Positions 28,146 through 34,058 of a stretch of 34,058 bases of DNA are shown here, in pieces (the first letter of the stretch is position 1; each line of letters begins with the position of its first letter). Made by a program: the position numbers and the translations under genes. The DNA is from Chara braunii (lineage: Eukaryota > Streptophyta > Charophyceae > Charales > Characeae), in assembly GCA_003427395.1 (NCBI GenBank), contig BFEA01000035.1, forward strand, positions 853,644 to 887,701, in the 5' to 3' direction. The notes below the pieces were generated by a model, which worked only from the letters and a program-made list of their open reading frames with translations, searched no databases and was not told the DNA's origin.

Positions 28146-28152
28146 CCAACAA

Positions 28153-28153
<1 letters not shown>

Positions 28154-28217
<64 letters not shown>

Positions 28218-28234
28218 TGTGTGCGTGTGTGTGT
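28154..28234 (+). repeat. (GT)n microsatellite
   Basis: Pure GT to about 28214, then imperfect. Confidence 0.98.
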
Positions 28235-28254
28235 GCATGCATGACGAGTTGGGG

Positions 28255-28318
28255 ACCTACAGACAACGCTCAACCTCTGTAAGTGCATGCATAACGAGGT
28301 TGAGCGTTGTCTGTAGGT
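28255..28318. repeat. Perfect 23-bp inverted repeat, 18-nt loop
   Basis: ACCTACAGACAACGCTCAAC plus CTC (28255-28277) is the exact reverse complement of 28296-28318. The loop holds GTGCATGCATAAC, and a related GTGCATGCATGACGAG precedes the left arm. Confidence 0.97.
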
Positions 28319-28690
28319 GCATGGGGGCGGTTTTCGTGGATGTAACATATTTTGTAGGGGGGGGTAAGGGGGTGATAAGGGTCTTTTTTTTTCGTTTCAC
28401 ATTTTGAGGGGCCCGTTGTGGAGCAACTGCGCCTGGTATCCTTGCCCCCACAGGCCTAGCCAGTTCTACCAGAACCCGTCGGCAGACACCGTTCAATGGT
28501 AGAACCGGGGGGGGGGGGGGGAGGGAGCGGGGGTAAAAACCACCATTCAGCGACAGTTCGACACCATTCTACCTGTTCTGCCAGACACTCAGCCTTTGGG
28601 CAAAGTCATAAGCTTAGTAATCCGGAGCCGGCCAAAGTGCAGTTGCTGGCATAAACAGGTGGTCCCCAGAGGATTGGGTGCCTGCCATGT
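28319..28690. other. No recognised gene
   Basis: G-rich runs at 28357-28366 and 28507-28522; scattered GTTCTACC/GGTAGAAC words at 28450-28590. Confidence 0.4.
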
Positions 28691-28694
28691 AAGA

Positions 28695-28885
28695 GGTCGC
28701 AGTCCGGACATGCACCTTTAGAACAGGCATCACTCGTGCTGGGATGTACCCACTTCCAAAAGATTCAGAGTCTCGGGGGCTACTGGAGCAGAATAGCTAG
28801 CGGCGCCAGCCAGAAAAGAGAAAAAGTGGCCCCCTGGCAGTTCGGCAAAGCTTGGCGCACAGTGCGTGAGTCCGGGGGGGGGGGC
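28695..28885. repeat. Second, diverged copy of the LSU-associated repeat
   Basis: Parallel order to 25600-25780: GTCCGGACATGC, TTCCAAAAGATTC, AGAATAGCTAGCGGCGCCAG, an A-rich stretch, TTCGGCAAAGCTTGGCGCAC. Confidence 0.6.
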
Positions 28886-29596
28886 TTGGGTGGACCGTTG
28901 TTGGTTGAAAACCTCACGCCTGGAATTACAGGCCAAGGGTCTTGCTGCACCACTTGCGAAATGTGATAAAAATGGCGAGAGCATCTTTTTCCATTCAAAT
29001 TAGAAAAAGAGACTCCGCTCGCCTCTTTCGGCAATTTGTCAGAACTGTTCAGCAAGGCCCTAAGACAAGTCCCATCTTCCCCATTCGCTCGGTACAAACG
29101 ATTACATTCATCTGACTGAATTAGCCCCAAATGATTTCTTCCTTGGGAATAAAATTTTCTATTTCCTCCACACAAGAAAGAAACATCTTCTCAAATTTCC
29201 AAGGAAGATTCCGTGTAACATTCGAGTTTGCCGAGTGGAAAAAATGGAGAGCCAAAACAAAAGGCGGGGGGGGGGGGGGGGAGACAACTTCAGAACACTG
29301 AATATGCTAATTTTGGGAGTATTGAATGGCAAATGGCAGATTTTTTGAAATTTCAAGAAAAGTGAGATGGTGTGGGATGAAATTTTGGGAACGACTAGTG
29401 CGTTTCTCCTCAATGTGAGGGAAAGAGGCATGATGTTAATGCAATTGGATGTTATTGATGTGCATGTTAAATTGTTAATGCAATTTCACAGTCACCCCGT
29501 GACGATGATCAGGATGACGAAGATGAAGAGGGGGATAGCAAGACCCAATTCAGAAGTCGAAATGTTGCTGCACTTGTGAAAGAGAATGTACCATCT
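28886..29596. other. No recognised gene
   Basis: Includes a poly-G tract (29266-29281). Open frames of 70-131 codons on both strands show no known domain. Confidence 0.4.
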
Positions 29597-29597
29597 G

Positions 29598-29645
29598 AAA
29601 GAAAAAGAAAAAGAAAAAGAAAAAGAAAAAGAAAAAGAAAGAAAA
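29598..29645 (+). repeat. (GAAAAA)n microsatellite
   Basis: About seven GAAAAA units. Confidence 0.95.
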
Positions 29646-29689
29646 ATGAAGAGCAGCATAAAAAAAAATGTACTATCTATTTGCTTAGC

Positions 29690-30120
29690 AAATTCTAGTT
29701 AGCTCACTGCCAAGTCAGTGGAGATTTCATACTTGGAAATCCTCTCGTATCTTTGAAAAGAGTCCATCACAACTAACTACTTACTACATTGGAAATGATG
29801 CTTCACTCTTCATAGTCTCATAGATTTGATGATTGATGAAAAAAGAAAGGTGTGAGTCAATCCAGAAGATTTTACCAGAACTTCTGCTGCTTAAAAATTG
29901 GAAATGATGCTAAAATAATAATAATAATAATAATAAAATAATAATTAAAAAATTGGAAACTATGCTTCACTTCTCAAGGCCTGCTTCCAAATTGGGAAAA
30001 CAATGCTTCGTTTCCCAAAGACCACTCCAAAATTGGAAATGACGCTTCACTTCTCGCAGACAATGCACTACGTTCTAGCCACTCGGAGGAGATTTCCTAT
30101 TTGAGAAAACAAAGATGATG
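29690..30120 (+). repeat. Degenerate repeat of the CTTCACTTCTCAAAGAC family
   Basis: ATTGGAAATGATGCTTCACT, then TCTCNNAGAC and TACGTTCTAGCCACTCGG recur at about 29795, 29953, 30000 and 30030, with an (AAT)n run at 29914-29935. The same words recur at 30787-30830 and 33195-33310. Confidence 0.7.
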
Positions 30121-30179
30121 TTTAGTAATTCTTAAAGACCACAGACTATGATGTTTTTTTTTTTTTACAACACCCCCTG

Positions 30180-30300
30180 CAGTGCTACAGTCTTCCCCCG
30201 AATACAACGTACGGTCATTATAGCTGTATCTAGACTGAAAGATGCCTCAAATACAGCTATAATGACCGTGTGTTGTATTTGGGGGAAGACTGTACTGCTG
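30180..30300. repeat. Long near-perfect hairpin, 50-nt arms
   Basis: 30180-30229 and 30251-30300 are reverse complements at 44 of 50 positions; three of the six mismatches are G-T pairs in RNA. Loop 30230-30250 (21 nt). Perfect core arms include ACGGTCATTATAGCTGTAT. It resembles a small-RNA precursor or a miniature inverted-repeat element. Confidence 0.95.
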
Positions 30301-30334
30301 CTGGTAGAAGCAGGCAGCACTAACACCCAGGAGA

Positions 30335-30407
30335 GGCTCCATCTATTGGTGGGGAGCATCACCTGCTGGAAATCGGGTCCAGCGTCCCTTTTTTTTTTTT
30401 TTTTTTT
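30335..30407 (-). mobile_element. SINE-like core, copy 6
   Basis: GGCTCCATCTATTGGTGGGG, ACCTGCTGGAAATCGGGTCC, AGCGTCCC, then a T run (30388-30406). Here the T run is at the other end of the core than in copies 1 and 4, so tail and orientation are ambiguous. Confidence 0.6.
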
Positions 30408-30914
30408 CCTTTCTAGAACGAATCAGGAAAATGTCGGGAAATATAACCGAGTAAAACACCTGCCAGCATTGATTACTCTGTCGTCCAGAGGATTGACTGT
30501 GCAGGTTGTTGGGAAAAGGGAAAAAAACTCTTCGCCCGGTACCAGGCGCCAGATACCTGCTGCTGAGAAACTAATTCCTCCCTCTCCCAAAAAACTCTTC
30601 CACCTAATCCCCCACTATCAATCCCTCTGTTCCACTCGATATCGGCTGGCAGCTTTGTGCGGACACATTAGATCCTCTGCCACCCTGCCCCCGTAAAATT
30701 ATGCTTGCTTTTCTGTCCACTCATAGTCCTGCCACCTTCATCCGCTGCCTGTTTGTCGTTTGGTTATCATCTGCTTATGCTGCACACTAAGATGATGCAT
30801 TACGTTCTACTAACTGCTCAGTGGAGATTTCATCTTCCCTCATCACAACGTGTAGAAACATTTGCAGCTGGGTAGCACCCCGTACGCGACTGGACAGGGG
30901 TTGTCCGACCTAGC

Positions 30915-30916
<2 letters not shown>
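30408..30916. other. No recognised gene
   Basis: Unique-looking; contains one GATGCATTACGTTCTAC word of the 29690 repeat family at 30793. Confidence 0.4.
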
Positions 30917-30975
<59 letters not shown>

Positions 30976-31018
30976 NNANNAAAAAAAAAAAAAAAAAAAA
31001 TTTTTTTTTTAAAAAAAA

Positions 31019-31050
<32 letters not shown>
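30917..31050. repeat. Poly-A block with N bases and a T run
   Basis: About 130 bases of A, broken by N at 30976-30980 and a 10-base T run at 31001-31010. This looks like an assembly join between homopolymers rather than natural sequence. Confidence 0.85.
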
Positions 31051-31052
<2 letters not shown>

Positions 31053-31169
31053 TCTCAGAAAAATCTGAAAAAAAATATATGTTATGTAACATAACAATAC
31101 AAGAAACTTTTGCGTTGGAGTCATGTTCAAATTCGCAGTCAATCATGAGTTAAAAATCGAAAACCGAAA

Positions 31170-31285
31170 AAAAAAATATTTTTTTTTTACGAAAAAAAAA
31201 ACTTTTTTTCCCGGACGACGGGGTTACCGAACGTATGGGGGAGACGTCCGGGGGAGACGACCGGCCCCCGGACCATTGGTAACCT
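31170..31285. repeat. Foldback structure, nested arms
   Basis: GGTTACC (31222-31228) pairs with GGTAACC (31278-31284), and inside it GTCCGGGGG (31246-31254) pairs with CCCCCGGAC (31265-31273). A- and T-rich tracts precede it, as in the GC hairpins of the large insertion. Confidence 0.8.
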
Positions 31286-31870
31286 AGCTTTAAAATAGTC
31301 TTTTATAAAATTTTAATTATTATGGTAGTATTATTTTTTTTCTTCAGTTTTTTATTTTTACTCAAGTTTGGTTGGGAATTTGAGGATTAGGCGTATGATG
31401 TTCACGTACCTTACACTCGACTTGGCTTGCAGCTGCAGCAAGTCTCGTTTGTCCTACCTTTATTTGCAAGGCATTTTGACGCTCACCTATTTCATGTTTC
31501 GAAGTTTTCGATTCATTTGGTTTGCGATGGTTTTAGGGTGAACTCATGGGGTTGGGATGATATGAGAGACCTGGTGAAGAGCAAACTAGAGTTGTATCCA
31601 TTGGGTGCGTGGTGGGAAACCCGTCTAGGCAACAAAGGCTCTTTACAGCATTTTGAGATGTGAGGTTGAGAGGGTGAGTTGTTCGTATCATGATTCTGCA
31701 TAACATATTATTTATTTGTTACAAAATTAAAAATTTTGTTTTCATTTTTTCCACTTCTTCCTTGGTTTTTTTTTTTTTTCAATTTTATTTGTTTCTTAAC
31801 TTTTTTTGTGTTTCCGATTTTTTACTTGGAGTTTGGTACAAAATTTTGTGCCGAGTCTCGGACACTATTT
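31286..31870. other. AT-rich, no recognised gene
   Basis: Long T- and A-rich tracts. An open frame at 31427-31663 has no recognisable domain. Confidence 0.45.
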
Positions 31871-31874
31871 CCTT

Positions 31875-32600
31875 ACTGTACTAAATGGAGATAAAAGGAA
31901 TATAAGAAATTGGAGGCCTATCTCCCTATTGAACACATCCTATAAATTTACTGGCAAAAACATTGGCCAACAGACTGAAAAGATATCTTCCATCTTTTTT
32001 GATAGGCGAGGAACAAGCTGTTTTTTTTTGTTCAAGGAAGAAATATCCTGAATAACATCATGTTGACGATAGAAGCACTAGAGATACTGAAGGATGACCA
32101 ACCGGAAGCGGTTGCCCTGTTGCTAGATCTGGAGAAAGCGTATGATCGGGTAAATTGGGATTTTGTTTTAGACACGCTACGCTTAGAGGGCTTTGGGGAT
32201 AAGTTTCAATAAAATGAGGGTTTTATTTCTTTTATTTATTAGTATTAAAATAAAAACTTTTTTCTGCAGATGGGTACAAGCGTTATACATCAAGGGCCTA
32301 GGGAGGGTAATGATAAATGGGGAGATCTCTGAGATCTTCCCTCTCCCTAGGTCCCTGAGGCAGGGTGTCCCCTGACTCCTACCTATGTTGTTTATCCTTC
32401 ACATGGAGGTGCTTTTATCCATGATCAGTCAGATGCAACCTAGACATCCAACTTGGGCAAGGTAGGCAATGCAAAGCCTCAGCCATGGTCGATGACTTGT
32501 TTGCTCTCTCCTTCAATTCTCAATCCGCACTAACTGCTCTCAAAAAATGCCTCGATATATATTCCAAACTTCCAAAGTTTCAGAGGCTATTGTGAGCTGG
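31875..32600 (+). pseudogene. LINE D reverse transcriptase
   Basis: A shift after NTSYK (about 31940) spoils the sequence to about 32030; another shift is implied before ILNNIMLTIEA. Motif A is intact. At motif C the box reads V-D-D (32488-32496), preceded by Met instead of the usual Tyr/Phe-Ala, so both catalytic aspartates persist. A stop after RSLRQGVP breaks motif B (usual RQGCPLSP). Confidence 0.85.
32207..32260 (+). other. Small AT-rich insertion in LINE D RT
   Basis: The RT text GFGDKF...CRWVQALYIKG is interrupted by about 54 bp of AT-rich DNA ending TTTTTTCTGCAG, which resembles a splice acceptor. A GT donor is possible only at AAGTTTC, a poor match, so intron status is doubtful. Confidence 0.4.
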
Positions 32601-32777
32601 CCGAAATCAGTGGTCATTGTAAGACAAGGTACTAACTTGGCACTAGACTAGACTCTTAAATGTCTTCCCGCAGAAGATTGTGAGCGTTTTTTGAGTGTGC
32701 AGGTGGGTCTACTGGATGCCAACAAGAAACATACAGAGCTTTGGTTGAAAGGAGGATGGCCGCCTGACCTGGGCCTT

Positions 32778-32800
32778 TGATATGATAGATATCATATCAT
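32778..32800. repeat. AT-rich hairpin next to the tRNA
   Basis: TGATATGAT and ATCATATCA are inverted around four bases, just past the 3' end of the tRNA-Glu (minus strand). Confidence 0.8.
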
Positions 32801-32805
32801 ATATG

Positions 32806-32881
32806 TGTCCATTACGGGATTTGAACCCGTGTCTTTTTCGCCATGAAAAAGCAATGTCCTATACCCCTAGATGAAAGGGAC
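32806..32881 (-). tRNA. trnE: tRNA-Glu (TTC), organelle type, possibly pseudogene
   Basis: The minus strand folds as a cloverleaf. Acceptor is GTCCCTT with AATGGAC, one C-T mismatch. The D arm contains TCTAGGGGTATAGGA. The anticodon stem TTGCT/GGCGA has loop TTTTCAT (anticodon TTC). The T arm ACGGG-TTCAAAT-CCCGT is perfect, with discriminator A. It closely resembles plant mitochondrial tRNA-Glu (GTCCCTTTCGTCTAG...). The variable loop is enlarged by an A run, and no CCA is encoded. The acceptor mismatch and A-run expansion suggest a nuclear copy of organelle DNA rather than an active gene. Confidence 0.8.
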
Positions 32882-33190
32882 GAATGAATGTGCTTGTAGC
32901 TCAATTGGATCTCCAAACTTCAACAGCTATCATCCGTCAAGGGCATTTCCGTCATGCGGAGAACTTTTTTGGTACGTATTCCCACGTATGGGAGTCGTGT
33001 TGCGTACAGGAATCCGTGTACGGCGCTGTGCGCGTGTAAGCGCAACCTGCATACACGTACGCCGTGCTACCCAGATTTACGGAAACGAGTTCTTAACAAC
33101 AAAAATGTCAAGTTCCTTTTAATGTATTGCCAGCTGCCTTACCAAAAAAAAAACAAAAAAAAAAAACACATTGTTGAGTTCAAAATGATG
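32882..33190. other. No gene; possible tRNA 5' scrap
   Basis: TGTGCTTGTAGCTCAATTGGAT at about 32889-32910 resembles the acceptor and D-arm start of a tRNA, but the rest is absent. Alternating purine-pyrimidine words (CGTACG, GCGCGTG) occupy 32970-33065. Confidence 0.35.
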
Positions 33191-33194
33191 ATGT

Positions 33195-33310
33195 TTCACT
33201 TCTCAAAGACTATGGACTACGCATTTTTCACTTCTCAAAGACTATGGACTACGCTGTTTTACTTCTCGAAGACGATGCAGTACGTTCTACCATCCCAGAG
33301 GACTGAGCGG
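33195..33310 (+). repeat. 33-bp tandem repeat of the CACTTCTCAAAGAC family
   Basis: TTTCACTTCTCAAAGACTAT, then GGACTACGC, at 33195 and 33228, and a diverged copy at 33259 ending in GCAGTACGTTCTACC. Related to 29690-30120. Confidence 0.85.
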
Positions 33311-33925
33311 AGACCATCTTTCCAAGCTCAACTTGCAGATATATTTACGGAAACAACTATACTTCAGAGTTCATAACGACAGAGCTGTCGACTTCAATCA
33401 TAAGAAAAGAAACAACCAATCATTGTCACAACAACTTCACGTGTCAAGAACAACCTATGCAGTGTATGCACTTCCCAAAAACGATGGAAATGAGGGTAGT
33501 CTACATAAGATGGTAGTCTACACGAGTACAAGAGTTATAAATAACTGCCAGGAAATGATGCAGTGGGTCAACCTGTCTACAAACTCACATCCAATCCGTC
33601 ACTAACGACAGCATGATTAGATTGGATTCACGCAAATAGGGAACAAAACAAAAAGAAGGGGCCATGCTACAAAATGACACCTTGCTTGAGGAGGACCCTG
33701 TGGGGCACATGACAGCAAACTCAGCGCCCCACATGAAGACAGGGTTAACGAGGAAGATTGCAGCCCATAAAGATGACAAAAAAAGACGAAGATGTCAGAG
33801 GGCATAGGGCAGGAATGATGCAAGAGGGGCAAACCGGGGAGTGGTCTTCCTACAGATGGGAAATTGAGTTGGCTAGCCACTTGGATAGACACATTGTTGA
33901 GAATGACAAACACATATAAATGTAT
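33311..33925. other. No recognised gene
   Basis: Open frames at 33333-33605 (plus) and 34054-33617 (minus) show no known domain; the latter runs out of the CA-rich edge. Confidence 0.4.
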
Positions 33926-33930
33926 ATACC

Positions 33931-34058
33931 ACATACGTGTGTAGACACACGCACACACAGATGCACCCCCCCCCACCACACACATATATGTGCGTAGACA
34001 CACACGCACGCGCTCCCCCACCACACACACACGCAGCCCCCCCGCCCCCCACACACAC
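33931..34058. repeat. CA-rich degenerate tandem, about 51 bp
   Basis: ACATACGTGTGTAGACACAC at 33931 recurs as ACATATATGTGCGTAGACAC at 33982, each followed by CA-rich sequence and a C run. It continues past the window edge. Confidence 0.75.

Larger units (their letters stand above)
31875..32778 (+). mobile_element. LINE D, reverse-transcriptase fragment
   Basis: Both ends are truncated and only RT motifs 1 to C plus a short tail are present. Motifs in order: GDKRNIRNWRPISLLNTSYK (motifs 1-2), NNIMLTIEALEILKDD, LLLDLEKAYDRVNWDFV (motif A, first catalytic Asp at 32126-32128), RVMINGEISEIFPLPRSLRQ (motif B side) and MVDDLFALSFNSQSAL (motif C). It contains an AT-rich insertion (32207-32260), stops and frameshifts. 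It differs from LINE B in sequence and so is a separate family member. Confidence 0.85.

Noticed and set aside
1-34058. CRISPR array or bacterial operon content
   Set aside because: Repeats are simple, satellite or transposon-derived; no regular repeat-spacer pattern and no bacterial-type genes.

Overview
The window looks like nuclear DNA from a large, repeat-rich green-lineage (streptophyte plant or charophyte-like) genome. Four signs support this: an LTR element with an initiator-Met-type primer-binding site, a plant-type U6 snRNA fragment, a tRNA-Glu resembling plant mitochondrial genes, and L1-type LINEs with a zinc-knuckle tail. The species is not identifiable from this alone. I see no intact host protein gene. 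Almost everything recognisable is a decayed mobile element, a satellite, a microsatellite or a structural-RNA fragment, and several N runs mark low-quality assembly.

Layout. 1-2523: GA microsatellite, a short SINE-like element, then a minus-strand LTR retrotransposon (LTRs 538-1201 and 1813-2523) with only about 0.6 kb of internal sequence. It sits in a GGTCA-rich degenerate repeat that reappears at 2921-3165 and 3841-3935. 3213-3850: satellite of about 146-158 bp made of TTTAGGG-like words. 4000-8840: no recognisable gene; a degenerate 110-bp repeat, microsatellites and palindromes. 8841-11040: 5'-truncated LINE (LINE A, minus). 11040-13300: short tandem duplications, a poly-C tract and a SINE copy.

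13339-23640 is best read as one plus-strand LINE (LINE B: endonuclease, reverse transcriptase, zinc knuckle, C-terminal domain) split by three insertions: a foldback-like element of about 400 bp (14537-14936), an 850-bp minus-strand retroelement with 5-bp duplications (15166-16015), and a 4.9-kb hairpin-rich block (17251-22166) with 9-bp inverted ends and 3-bp duplications. The last block carries a LINE scrap, GC-rich tandem repeats, an LSU-rRNA-like scrap and half of a U6 snRNA, but no visible transposase. It is the most unusual object in the window.

23639-24953: a second, related LINE (LINE C, minus) with poly-A and a 9-bp putative target duplication, tail-to-tail with LINE B. 24955-25336: two SINE copies in opposite orientation. 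25495-26300: divergent LSU rRNA 3' domain (minus). 26500-31290: tandem repeats, TA and GT microsatellites, a tRNA-like SINE head, two striking hairpins (28255-28318 and 30180-30300), a sixth SINE core, and a poly-A/N stretch. 31875-32760: LINE D reverse transcriptase remnant (plus). 32806-32881: organelle-type tRNA-Glu (minus). 33195-34058: short tandem repeats and CA-rich sequence.

The elements do not form a working pathway. The logic of the window is nested insertion: LINEs supply the likely retrotransposition machinery, SINE-like elements with T/A tails appear mobilised by it, and later DNA-type insertions split the LINEs.
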